Positions 14,680 through 22,656 of a stretch of 25,526 nt of DNA are shown here, piece by piece. The notes under the pieces are model-generated. The model did no database searches and had not been told where the DNA came from. It was given only the letters and a program-made list of their open reading frames with translations. Every line of letters begins with the position of its first letter. The first letter of the stretch is position 1. Origin of the DNA: JARIHD01 sp041743655 (lineage in GTDB: Bacteria > Patescibacteriota > Saccharimonadia > Saccharimonadales > UBA4665); contig JBGTMJ010000007.1 of assembly GCA_041743655.1 (NCBI GenBank), positions 1 through 25,526 on the forward strand, in the 5' to 3' direction. Made by a program: the position numbers and the translations under genes.

Positions 14680-15735
14680 ATGGCAAAGAGCCAGCCAACT
14701 ACACAGATACTCAATACCGAGCAATTTGTACAAGATATTCTTAAGAGCATCGAGAGAGAGCGTGAGCGTGAGATCATCGCCCGTCGCTTTGGTCTGTTTG
14801 ATCGCCGGGAGACACTTGAACAGATAGGTGAATTACTCGGCATCACCCGTGAGCGCGTACGTCAATTGGAGAAGTCAGTTGTTGAACGGCTGAAAGCCAG
14901 TGGCAAGCAAGGTACATTAGCTCATGTTCAAGAAGTAGAAGCAACCTTCCTCATGCATTTGCACAACTTGGGCGAAGCAGCCCGTATTAGTGACCTAAGC
15001 CAGCGTTTAACCGCCGAAAACTCCCGCACCGACCAGTCACGGATAGCCTTTATTGCCGAAATGTGTCCAAGCCTTGTTGTTATTGAAGATAACGACCACT
15101 ATTACCATGCTGTTGCGGTCCACAGCGTGCGTGATGAAAAAGACATTAAGACGGCTATCAGTAATATTGTAGAAGCTATTAAAAAGGCCGGTGAGCCAGT
15201 CATCATATCTGACGCTGCAAAGGCCACCAGTATTGAGCCGGCAGACCAAGCCCGTGCCCTCGCCAGCATATCCAAAGACTTAGCTACCCTTAATAACCGC
15301 TGGGGTCTTATTAAATGGCCAATGGTCAATCCCAAGAATATCCGGGACAAAATTTACGTTATCCTTAAAGAACATGGTAAGCACATGCATTTTAATGAGA
15401 TCGCTGAAACTATCAAGAATTCTGATTTTAAGCGAAAAGATGTTACAACCCAGGCTATCCATAACGAACTGATTAAAGACAAGCGTTTCGTACTAATCGG
15501 CCGCGGTATCTACGCTCTGAAAGAATGGGGTTATAAAAGAGGTACCGTTGCGGATATTATTGCTGAAGTCTTACGCGGAGCAGGGGAGCCCTTGCACCGT
15601 GATGAGATCGTCAAACGGGTACTTAAGAGTCGTTTTGTAAAAGAAACGACAATTCTACTCAACTTGCAGGGCAAGCCGCAATTTAAGCGGGTTGCTAAGG
15701 CCACATACAAACTTGCTGACCAACAAGACGTTTAG
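14680..15735 (+). CDS. Sigma-70 region 4 / HARE-HTH fusion protein
   Basis: A putative transcription-machinery protein. Residues about 20-72 read as sigma-70 region 4 (EREREIIARRFGLFDRRETL, then EQIGELLGITRERVRQLEKS), the helix-turn-helix that contacts the -35 element. No region 2 or 3 is present, so this is not a complete sigma factor. Residues about 220-285 match a HARE-HTH winged-helix domain (IRDKIYVILKEHGKHMHFNE, RFVLIGRGIYALKEWG), the fold shared with the RNA polymerase delta subunit RpoE; 286-345 looks like a second copy (VADIIAEVLRGAGEPLHRDE). The middle (80-215) is mostly helical with no named domain. It has the strongest promoter in the window, which suggests abundance. The best guess is a lineage-specific RNA polymerase accessory factor; similar fusions are annotated in other CPR genomes. 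Confidence 0.8.
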   Translation: MAKSQPTTQILNTEQFVQDILKSIEREREREIIARRFGLFDRRETLEQIGELLGITRERVRQLEKSVVERLKASGKQGTLAHVQEVEATFLMHLHNLGEAARISDLSQRLTAENSRTDQSRIAFIAEMCPSLVVIEDNDHYYHAVAVHSVRDEKDIKTAISNIVEAIKKAGEPVIISDAAKATSIEPADQARALASISKDLATLNNRWGLIKWPMVNPKNIRDKIYVILKEHGKHMHFNEIAETIKNSDFKRKDVTTQAIHNELIKDKRFVLIGRGIYALKEWGYKRGTVADIIAEVLRGAGEPLHRDEIVKRVLKSRFVKETTILLNLQGKPQFKRVAKATYKLADQQDV

Positions 15736-15891
15736 GCGGAAACACAAGTCAATGAGTGAGTATGTATTGTTCATGCTCATACAAATTACGAACAAAGTAC
15801 ACAGGTTCGCAATTGCTGGGAGATCAGTAAAACCTACGGGCTATCAAAAGAGTCTCCGACCTGGACAGGGCACAATAACAAGACAAGCCAG

Positions 15892-16074
15892 GTGAAAAAC
15901 TACGAGATGCAAGCCGAGATCTGCGTAGTAATCAATGAGGTAGAGTATCAATCAAAGGTCGCACAATGTATATTTTGCGACGTTCATTATAGAGATTCAG
16001 ATGGTAAGCGTGTATATACCCTCTCACAGGGGAGTTGTCTATCATTTGCTTGTACGACGCAACATTGTCCTTAA
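15892..16074 (+). CDS. Doubtful small Cys-rich protein, 60 aa
   Basis: GTG start overlapping (GTGA) the stop of another small frame (15752-15895, MSEYVLFMLIQ..., 47 aa), an arrangement seen in translationally coupled genes. The product would carry six cysteines: C11, the C26/C29 pair in QCIFCDVHY, and C49, C54 and C59 near the end (GSCLSFACTTQHC). Upstream of the GTG the same frame stays open back to 15760 and still reads like protein (TNYEQSTQVRNCWEISKTYG), so an alternative is a 5'-truncated gene remnant of about 100 codons. There is no Shine-Dalgarno. The DNA also folds into hairpins here, so an RNA cannot be excluded. Treat as unproven. Confidence 0.22.
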   Translation: MKNYEMQAEICVVINEVEYQSKVAQCIFCDVHYRDSDGKRVYTLSQGSCLSFACTTQHCP

Positions 16075-16154
16075 ACAATGTGGTATTACCAACATCCATA
16101 CCTCCCAGGCTGATCCTCGTAAGCGCTTCTACAATACTTACCTACACAGTTAAG

Positions 16155-16163
16155 TTTTCCACA
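16155..16163 (+). promoter_or_regulatory. DnaA-box-like site TTTTCCACA
   Basis: Second of three identical intergenic 9-mers, inside the convergent spacer and just before the ATTTGACTT motifs. Confidence 0.25.
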
Positions 16164-16184
16164 TAGTCCTGCAATATTCTGCTG

Positions 16185-16290
16185 ATTTGACTTTTCGACG
16201 ATATGGTCGTGAAATATTTGACTTTTGTTAAAAACAGTATTGTTCTATTTATTCCCTCCCTGCCCGCCTTGGATGCATGATTTGACTTAT
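16185..16290. repeat. Three ATTTGACTT motifs spaced near whole helical turns
   Basis: ATTTGACTTTT at 16185-16195 and 16216-16226 and ATTTGACTTAT at 16280-16290, starts 31 and 64 bases apart (about 3 and 6 turns). They could be binding sites on one DNA face, or TTGACT -35 hexamers without matching -10s. Confidence 0.35.
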
Positions 16291-16383
16291 TTACAATTAC
16301 GTATTTCTATATGCTTTTCACACAAACCAATCAAAAACCAGTTGTTAGAACAAATTACGAACAATTAGGGGAGAGTGGGCAAC

Positions 16384-17319
16384 TTACTTATAGTAAACCC
16401 TGCTTACGACGCGTACATCTACATACTCGCCTGGTGTTTTACCAGTAGCCTCAAAGCGTTCTTTGGCTGCAATATATGCTCCTACCTCTTCCCTGGCATC
16501 CCCATGCAGGTTATATTTCACTAGATACCCTGCTCCATCAACCTTAACATGGAGTTCGGCTGTGCCTTGAGGCAATACAAGTGAGGTGGTAGTAATACCT
16601 TTTGCCTGTAATTGATTAACTACTTCCTTAATAAACGTAACGGTAGGCTCGGGCAGCACAATACGGCCAAGTTCAACGGGTAAGCCACTCTCGTCAACAA
16701 CTACAGGGGCTGGGAAGGCGTCCAGATCAGATACTTGGTTACCCGTAATCAAGGCACGCCCATTACCATCGAGCAAGTACAAGCCGCCATTAGCTACAAG
16801 GATCAGTTCCGGTACTGATGGATGAATATATACTACCGGGTTGGGACTTGATAAGGGTAAAGAGATTGATATGGCTTTAAGTTCTGGAAATTGTTTCTGC
16901 ATATCAGCAGCTATCTTAGTAGTATCAACCGTTATCTTATTCCGGTTCAGCAGCCCAGAGAACAGTGTGCTAGCAGCTGTCTCATAAGCTTTTTGATCAC
17001 GCAGGAAAATCTTGCTGGCAGCCGCCTCATCACCAATAACCACAATCTTGGCATTACTATTTAAGCGCAAACAAAATGCTACAGCTACGAAGAACAATAC
17101 GGCCACAACCAGAGTAAGCGGATATCTCGACCTTGGCGTTACGCTGCGCGCACGCTCTTCCAATGAAGCTTCGCCTTTATCCCTATTCCTCCGGGCATCA
17201 TTTTTGTCATCAGTTCGTATTGAACGGCTGGAATGGTATAAGAACACCGGTTCCCGTGGTATTTGCCTTGACATCCGGGTACGGTTAGTAGGGTCGCTGG
17301 ATTTTTTCTTGGAAAACAT
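16384..17319 (-). CDS. ftsQ: Cell division protein FtsQ/DivIB
   Basis: Bitopic divisome protein that links FtsL/FtsB to peptidoglycan synthesis. The N-terminal 65 residues are a strongly basic cytoplasmic region, followed by a transmembrane helix (about 67-84) and an extracellular part with a divergent POTRA-like stretch (90-165) and a beta-rich FtsQ domain. The C-terminus YVDVRVVSRVYYK is typical of FtsQ/DivIB. Sequence conservation in this family is low, so the call leans on topology, the C-terminal motif, the length (311 aa) and position directly after murG (26 bases). An AGGT and an A-rich stretch (AAAAATAAAA) precede the ATG. It is the last gene of the cluster; no ftsA or ftsZ follows. 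Confidence 0.85.
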   Translation of the reverse strand: MFSKKKSSDPTNRTRMSRQIPREPVFLYHSSRSIRTDDKNDARRNRDKGEASLEERARSVTPRSRYPLTLVVAVLFFVAVAFCLRLNSNAKIVVIGDEAAASKIFLRDQKAYETAASTLFSGLLNRNKITVDTTKIAADMQKQFPELKAISISLPLSSPNPVVYIHPSVPELILVANGGLYLLDGNGRALITGNQVSDLDAFPAPVVVDESGLPVELGRIVLPEPTVTFIKEVVNQLQAKGITTTSLVLPQGTAELHVKVDGAGYLVKYNLHGDAREEVGAYIAAKERFEATGKTPGEYVDVRVVSRVYYK

Positions 17320-17345
17320 TTTTATTTTTACCTGAAGATCATAAG

Positions 17346-18515
17346 TTATTTTGCATCGGCCACCTTTAATAATACCACTGCCAACTGTTTTGCGGCATCA
17401 TGGTGGGAAAATTTTCCTAACTTGCGGCCCAGCTCGGTAATAAGCGATGGGTGGTCAAACAGATCTACGATTGGCGGCATAAGCGCATGGTCATCTTGTC
17501 TAAGCACATCCTCGCGCACTAGCTTGACCGCCTTATCATCCGTAAGCACCTGGGCGTTTTTGAGCTGATGCCCATCAGTCAGTAGTGGGTTGGGCACCAC
17601 AATACAAGCCTTTTGTTGGGCGGCAAATTCCGCAATGCTAGTTGCACCCGCGCGCGTGACTATGACATCTGCTGCACTACTATAGAGATATGAATCAGAC
17701 ACATAGCCTTTAACAATAACTCTTTTTTGCTGTCTGTCTGACAGTTCTTTCTTGTAACGTTGCCGCACGCTGACCTCATGTGCCCATCCGGCAAGCTGCA
17801 GGACCGTTAAGTCCGGGTAACGGTCCAAAAGCCCAGGTAAACACACGGCAACAGCCTGGTTAAGGCGCTGTGCACCCAGACCGCCGCCGGTCACCAGCAG
17901 TACTTTACCATGCTGCGGTACACCAATACGCCGCCGGGCCGAGCGTATATCTTCGTTGGTTAACGGTTTATAGTGATGCGCAAGCGGCACACCAACTGTA
18001 ATGATCTTATCGGCCGGGTAACGGTACGCTTCCTTAGGCAACGCCACTGTGTGCATTCTGGCCCACGGTGCAACAATGCGGTTGGCCAGGCCCGGCAGCG
18101 CATCAGAATCATGGGTAACATATGGTATGCGCAAAAAAGCAGCCGATAGGCCTACAGGTACGCCTACAAATCCACCTTTTACAAAAACAACGTCAGGTTT
18201 CAGCTTTCTAAGCAGCCGCACACTTTGCCATAGGCCTATGAGCACCCACACCCCGTCACGGACATTCTTGACAACCGTTTTTACATCTAATAATTGCTTG
18301 AGCCCTTCTCCGTGATACCTGCGCAACTTCCCTGCCCGTACTAAATGAATTGCATCAATAGCTTGATGTTGGCCAGGCAGGTCACTAAAGTTGTCTCCCT
18401 GTTGGCCGATATATACGACCTGGACGTCTTTACGCTGTTTCTTCAGCTCATGCGCGACGGCCAGAAGTGGGGTGATATGCCCCCCTGACCCGCCGCCGGT
18501 CACTACTACTATCAT
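17346..18515 (-). CDS. murG: UDP-GlcNAc:lipid I GlcNAc transferase MurG
   Basis: Adds GlcNAc to lipid I, making lipid II at the inner face of the membrane. The N-terminal loop TGGGSGGHITPLLAVA (6-21) is the diagnostic MurG start. HDSDALPG (about 135-142), GGGLGAQRLN (about 210-219) and the UDP-GlcNAc-binding TRAGATSIAEFAAQQ and PNPLLTDGHQLKNA complete the GT-B fold. Length 389 aa, slightly long. The start is fixed by the glycine loop and by GGAGG eight bases before the ATG. Both the Shine-Dalgarno and the first 22 codons lie inside the end of ftsW in another frame, so translation is probably coupled. Confidence 0.96.
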   Translation of the reverse strand: MIVVVTGGGSGGHITPLLAVAHELKKQRKDVQVVYIGQQGDNFSDLPGQHQAIDAIHLVRAGKLRRYHGEGLKQLLDVKTVVKNVRDGVWVLIGLWQSVRLLRKLKPDVVFVKGGFVGVPVGLSAAFLRIPYVTHDSDALPGLANRIVAPWARMHTVALPKEAYRYPADKIITVGVPLAHHYKPLTNEDIRSARRRIGVPQHGKVLLVTGGGLGAQRLNQAVAVCLPGLLDRYPDLTVLQLAGWAHEVSVRQRYKKELSDRQQKRVIVKGYVSDSYLYSSAADVIVTRAGATSIAEFAAQQKACIVVPNPLLTDGHQLKNAQVLTDDKAVKLVREDVLRQDDHALMPPIVDLFDHPSLITELGRKLGKFSHHDAAKQLAVVLLKVADAK

Positions 18516-19698
18516 AGCCAGAGCCTCCGCTTACATTACTGATCTCTACGTTACCGTGTAACAATGTGTGCTTCGATGCCTGGAAAACTACGCCTAAAGC
18601 AGCCATAACCATCAAAACACTACTACCACCATAACTGACAAGTGGTAGCGTGATTCCTTTCAGCGGCAGTAGCCCTATCATTGCACCAATGTTAATGATT
18701 GTTTGCGCACTTAACCATACCAGTATACCTACAACTACCAGCCTGGTGAAAGCATCCGGAGCACGCTCAGCGACCTTTTTAATACGAGTAAAGAAAGCTG
18801 CGAACAGGCCCAAAAGTACTGTGACACCAATAAAGCCAAACTTTTCCGCATATATGGCAAAGATCGAATCGTTCTCAGCTTCTGGCAGATATCCATACGC
18901 TTGCACACTTTTGCCTAAGCCCAATCCAACCATACCTCCAGATCCTACAGCTATCAGCGCCTGGCAAGCTTGATACCCATACTCACAATCAGGATGCAAA
19001 AAAGCCGTAAGACGTTCACGACGGTACGGTGTGCTGGCAACTAAGAGCACGCCAAGTATTACGACAATCGCACCAGCCATCAGGATACGTTTCTTTGGCA
19101 ACCCGGCAACAAATAACATGACACTTATAATTGCTACTATAACCGCAAACGAACCTAAGTCACTCTGTAGCCCTGCAACAACAATAGCAGCACCCACCAG
19201 AACAATAAGTAAAGGCTTCAAAGTCTTGCCAGTATCTGCCATAAGGCCGCTCTTGATGCGTAAGTACAGAAAACTCGCCAGCCACATGATGCCGGCGAAC
19301 TTTAGCAATTCAACCGATTGGAACGAAAAGCCTTCAAAACGTATCCAGCGATGCGCCGGATACTGGACATTGACCGGCATAATGAGTGCTAAAAGCGTGG
19401 CAATGCCCGCGAACAACAATAACGGCTTATATAATATCCGCCACTGCGACAAAGGCACCATCGCAGTGATACCAAACATCACCAGCCCCAATCCCACAGC
19501 GGTGAGTTGGCGTAAGATGTGCTGGTTGCCGTCAACCCCCTTCTCAACTTCGAGGGCCGGGCTTATGGAAAACACAACAATCACGCCAACCACGAGTAAA
19601 GCTATTGTCAAAATCAAGAGCAGATAGTCAGGACGGTGCCGTCTGGTCTGGTCACGGTTTTGCAAGTATGCAGGATCCCGACGTGTAACTGCCCCCAC
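18448..19698 (-). CDS. ftsW: Septal peptidoglycan glycosyltransferase FtsW (SEDS)
   Basis: SEDS polymerase that elongates septal glycan strands from lipid II with its partner FtsI. About ten membrane helices; motifs include AHRWIRFEGFSFQSVELLKF (115-134), LQSDLGSFAV with D180, ENDSIFAIYAEKFGFIG (275-291) and the signature PLKGITLPLVSYGGSS (345-360). FtsW rather than RodA is inferred from the dcw location and the adjacent ftsI, mraY and murG. The start is GTG with GGAAGG nine bases upstream; the first ATG is later and internal. The last 22 codons (a Ser/Arg-rich tail after GNVEISNVSGG) overlap murG and are probably not conserved. Confidence 0.93.
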   Translation of the reverse strand: MGAVTRRDPAYLQNRDQTRRHRPDYLLLILTIALLVVGVIVVFSISPALEVEKGVDGNQHILRQLTAVGLGLVMFGITAMVPLSQWRILYKPLLLFAGIATLLALIMPVNVQYPAHRWIRFEGFSFQSVELLKFAGIMWLASFLYLRIKSGLMADTGKTLKPLLIVLVGAAIVVAGLQSDLGSFAVIVAIISVMLFVAGLPKKRILMAGAIVVILGVLLVASTPYRRERLTAFLHPDCEYGYQACQALIAVGSGGMVGLGLGKSVQAYGYLPEAENDSIFAIYAEKFGFIGVTVLLGLFAAFFTRIKKVAERAPDAFTRLVVVGILVWLSAQTIINIGAMIGLLPLKGITLPLVSYGGSSVLMVMAALGVVFQASKHTLLHGNVEISNVSGGSGYDSSSDRRRVRGAYHPTSGRRA

Positions 19699-19720
19699 TA
19701 CAGTATGCCTTCCATGCTAT

Positions 19721-20764
19721 TTAGATATAGTTCCCTAGCAGAAATACTATCAACCCTAAGACCCCCGCCACTTGGCCTAAGACCCAAAAACGCATAGTGA
19801 CCTTAGCTTCCGGCCAGCCACTTGCTTCAAAATGATGATGGATAGGTGAAACTTTGAATATTTTCTTACCTTTCCTGAGTTTTTTGGACAGGATCTGTAA
19901 CAATACAGAGCCTGCCTCGGCTACAAAAACCATTCCAATAATTGGCAATATAAGGACGGTGTTGGTAAGCATAGCCACCACCCCAAGCGCTGTGCCTAAG
20001 GCGAAGGAACCGACATCGCCCATAAAGAACCGTGCCGGAAAAATATTGAACCAGGTATAGCTGAGCAATGCGCCCACAATGGTCATGCAAAAGCCAGCTA
20101 CACCAAAACGCTGTTCTAAAGCTGCAATAATCGCATACACTGCGAATGCTGTTGCCGTGAGGCCTCCAGCCAGTCCATCAAGTCCATCACTTATATTGAC
20201 GGCATTAGCAGTTGCCACTACCACGAGCACAAATATAGGAATGATTAACCAACCAATTTCGAGTTGTGTGCCAATAACCGGGATATGGATACTACTCACC
20301 TCCAGTTTATAGTAAAAGAACCAGCCGCCAATAAGCGCCACCAGGGTTGTTAGTAACAACTTCAATTTGGAAGAAAGGCCTGCGACACCTATGCCCTTGC
20401 CTCTGATATTAATAATGTCATCCAGCAGGCCGACTGCCGCAGCACCTGCAAACGCAGCCACGGGCAGCCAGGTTTCCGGCCGGCTTAGGTTAAAAAGGAT
20501 TGTTACGATACATACCGAGAATACCGTTATAATACCGGCCATAGTCGGTATGTGACGCTTGTGTTTCTCAGCGTGCAGTTGGGTAAAAACTTTAGCTGCT
20601 TCACCGGTAATGGCTGTTGTGCGAGGCTTCTTCCACCACTGTCCACTGTAAGCCAAGGTTGTATACAGCGGGGTCACGAGCATGCTTATTAAGAAGCCTA
20701 GGAAACCTAAGAGCAATATTCGTATCAGCGTCTCTGTACTAACGACAATGTGCAGCGTTTCCAT
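19721..20764 (-). CDS. mraY: Phospho-MurNAc-pentapeptide transferase MraY
   Basis: Transfers phospho-MurNAc-pentapeptide from UDP to undecaprenyl phosphate, making lipid I. A polytopic membrane protein of about ten helices with all family signatures: KHKRHIPTMAG (68-77), the acidic pair in LLDDIINI (D115, D116), NAVNISDGLDGLAGG (187-201), PARFFMGDVGS with D250, and the HHH motif in SPIHHHFEASGWPE (309-311). Length 347 aa is typical. AAGGA lies six bases before the ATG. It is separated from ftsI by 90 bases containing an extended -10 that may drive mraY-ftsW-murG-ftsQ separately. The next gene, ftsW, starts 22 bases after its stop. Confidence 0.97.
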   Translation of the reverse strand: METLHIVVSTETLIRILLLGFLGFLISMLVTPLYTTLAYSGQWWKKPRTTAITGEAAKVFTQLHAEKHKRHIPTMAGIITVFSVCIVTILFNLSRPETWLPVAAFAGAAAVGLLDDIINIRGKGIGVAGLSSKLKLLLTTLVALIGGWFFYYKLEVSSIHIPVIGTQLEIGWLIIPIFVLVVVATANAVNISDGLDGLAGGLTATAFAVYAIIAALEQRFGVAGFCMTIVGALLSYTWFNIFPARFFMGDVGSFALGTALGVVAMLTNTVLILPIIGMVFVAEAGSVLLQILSKKLRKGKKIFKVSPIHHHFEASGWPEAKVTMRFWVLGQVAGVLGLIVFLLGNYI

Positions 20765-20794
20765 CAGTTTTCCTTGTTGAGAATCTTGCTAATC

Positions 20795-20803
20795 ATTATA
20801 GCA
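20795..20803 (-). promoter_or_regulatory. Internal extended -10 promoter before mraY
   Basis: On the minus strand TGC-TATAAT is a perfect extended -10. No convincing -35, as usual for this promoter class. A GTGGGT lies just upstream but is single, unlike the paired boxes at the main promoter. Confidence 0.5.
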
Positions 20804-20854
20804 GACCCACTCACCTTATTCACTCTGTTGGTAGCAGAACAATCAGGCATGTGC

Positions 20855-22639
20855 TTACCTTCCTCGCGGCGTTACATTAAACTTGTCCAGCAGCATATGA
20901 GCCAAATCACCAAATATAGGCTGGGCAGCCTGGCTGCCAGCATAGCCCGGAATCTTAGGCTTGATAACATTGAGTGCGATAACATACTGGGGCTTATCTC
21001 CACCCACAAAGCCTACATATGAACCGTTATACTCGTCTGCATAGTAACCACCATTAGGGTCGGCAATTTGTGCCGTACCTGTTTTTCCACCCACGCTGTA
21101 GGTAGTCTGGTCAAATTTGTGCTTGAAGCGGTGCTTAGTGACCACATTCTCCATTAAAGGCTGCAGCTCATCACTTACACTTGGATCTACAACTTGTGCT
21201 TTCACTACCTCGGGAGCCTTAGCTATCATTTTGCCATCAGCAGCCATAAGCCCCGCTACCAGGCTTGGTTTGTAATAGGTACCGCCATTAAGCGCGGCGG
21301 CATAGGCGGCAGCCATCTGTAATGTAGTAGCTGTCATAGCTTGGCCAAAAGAAGTGTTGGCATAGGTCAGATTTCGCGCGTAACCTTTGTTTGGATCAGG
21401 AACCGAACCGGCAGCCTCATACCCCTGCTCTATGCCGGTAGCCTTACCAAACATATAGTGATTGGTCATGTAATTATGCCAGGCTTCGCGCCCTTCTTGG
21501 GTGATATGGTCGTTACTGCCACCCATCTTCATCAGTAGCCACGTCGCGCCGGTGTTGAGCGACAGGTTGAGAATATCGGCAATGTCTCTGGTGCCCGGGC
21601 CGCCATCCTCTTCAACGTTCGTAATGGTATAACCGTCGACGGTGTACCGTGAGTTGTTATAAAAAGAAGAGCCAGGCTGTACAACACCCTTATCAAGCGC
21701 AGCGGCAGCGGTCAGCGGTTTCATGACCGAGCCCACTTCAATAGGTTCGCTCACCGAAGCGTTAGTAAAGAGGTCTGCATTGTCTACCTGAGAATAGTTA
21801 GCCGGATCATAGCTTGGTAGATTTGCCATAGCCTTGACCGCGCCAGTGTTCGCATCTAGTATAACCGCGCTGCCCTTATGTGTCCTAGCCTGCTCCAGCC
21901 CTGTCCTGAGAATATCCTCAAGCTGCTTTTGCATAGAAACATCGATAGTGAGGACTGCGTCTTGCCCAGCTACCGGCTCGATAAGTATATTACCCGTATT
22001 GGCGGCAAGCGGCACCCCGTGAACATCAGTTACCGCCTTGAGCTTACCTGGCTTACCTGAAAGCATCTGGTTCAATGCCTGTTCAATGCCATATACACCT
22101 TTGGAGTCGTTATTAACAAAGCCCAGTAATTGCGCTGCCAGCGCACCGTTTGGATAGGTGCGATACTGCTGTTCCTGCGCACCTATGCCCTTGTGTTTTT
22201 TATCGAGTATTGTGTTTTTTTGTTCTTTGCTCACCTTGCGGGCAATCACTACATAGCGAGTATCCTTAGTACGTAGTTGTCTCTCATAGGTAGCAGCGTC
22301 GCCTTTCAGCGCAGAAGCTAGCATTAAGGCAGACTTTTCATGTTCCTTAACAATGCTAGGGTCGGCATATATTGTATACAGCGTCTGGTTTAGAACAAGC
22401 GGCACAACCACATCGGCATTATAAGCACGGATAACTCCCCGCTTAGCAGGAATCTCATACTGCTTTATATGGCCTATATTAGCGACATTACTATAGTAAT
22501 CATGCCTAATAATCTGTAAATAAAACAAACGCACCAAAAAAATGCCGAAAATCAGCATGACTGCGACATACCATAAACGTATGCGCAAGGCTGATTTTAC
22601 CGGCTTTAAAGCCTGCTCGCCACTAGTATATTGAGGCAT
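20855..22639 (-). CDS. ftsI: Septal class B penicillin-binding protein (FtsI/PBP3)
   Basis: Transpeptidase that cross-links septal peptidoglycan. N-terminal transmembrane helix (about 22-44), pedestal domain (60-230), then the transpeptidase domain with SxxK as S304-V-M-K307 (EVGSVMKPLT), SxN as S360-L-N362 (LNLSLNTGATWL) and K519-T-G521 (GGKTGTAQ). No PASTA repeats follow, and 594 aa fits FtsI. The usual GSTFK is changed to GSVMK, conservative with respect to catalysis. The start lies 17 bases after the ftsL stop and has AAGGA unusually close (two bases) to the ATG. Its place between ftsL and mraY and the partner ftsW make FtsI the right label rather than PBP2. Confidence 0.95.
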   Translation of the reverse strand: MPQYTSGEQALKPVKSALRIRLWYVAVMLIFGIFLVRLFYLQIIRHDYYSNVANIGHIKQYEIPAKRGVIRAYNADVVVPLVLNQTLYTIYADPSIVKEHEKSALMLASALKGDAATYERQLRTKDTRYVVIARKVSKEQKNTILDKKHKGIGAQEQQYRTYPNGALAAQLLGFVNNDSKGVYGIEQALNQMLSGKPGKLKAVTDVHGVPLAANTGNILIEPVAGQDAVLTIDVSMQKQLEDILRTGLEQARTHKGSAVILDANTGAVKAMANLPSYDPANYSQVDNADLFTNASVSEPIEVGSVMKPLTAAAALDKGVVQPGSSFYNNSRYTVDGYTITNVEEDGGPGTRDIADILNLSLNTGATWLLMKMGGSNDHITQEGREAWHNYMTNHYMFGKATGIEQGYEAAGSVPDPNKGYARNLTYANTSFGQAMTATTLQMAAAYAAALNGGTYYKPSLVAGLMAADGKMIAKAPEVVKAQVVDPSVSDELQPLMENVVTKHRFKHKFDQTTYSVGGKTGTAQIADPNGGYYADEYNGSYVGFVGGDKPQYVIALNVIKPKIPGYAGSQAAQPIFGDLAHMLLDKFNVTPRGR

Positions 22640-22656
22640 AATCCTTGTACGTTATT

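Larger units (their letters stand above)
15736..16383. other. Convergent 650-bp spacer with repeats
   Basis: Lies between converging gene ends and has no confident gene and no clear terminator. It contains a 15-bp direct repeat ACAAATTACGAACAA (15781-15795 and 16350-16364), an imperfect 10-bp hairpin ACTACGAGAT / ATCTGCGTAGT (about 15899-15929), a GAGTATG/CATGCTC hairpin near 15757-15778, the DnaA-box-like 9-mer at 16155-16163, and three copies of ATTTGACTT (16185, 16216, 16280). One frame stays open from 15760 to 16074 without a usual start codon until 15892. Confidence 0.5.

Noticed and set aside
19031..19627. 198-codon plus-strand frame
   Set aside because: Antisense to ftsW; Thr/Ile/Pro-rich product typical of the mirror of a membrane protein gene.
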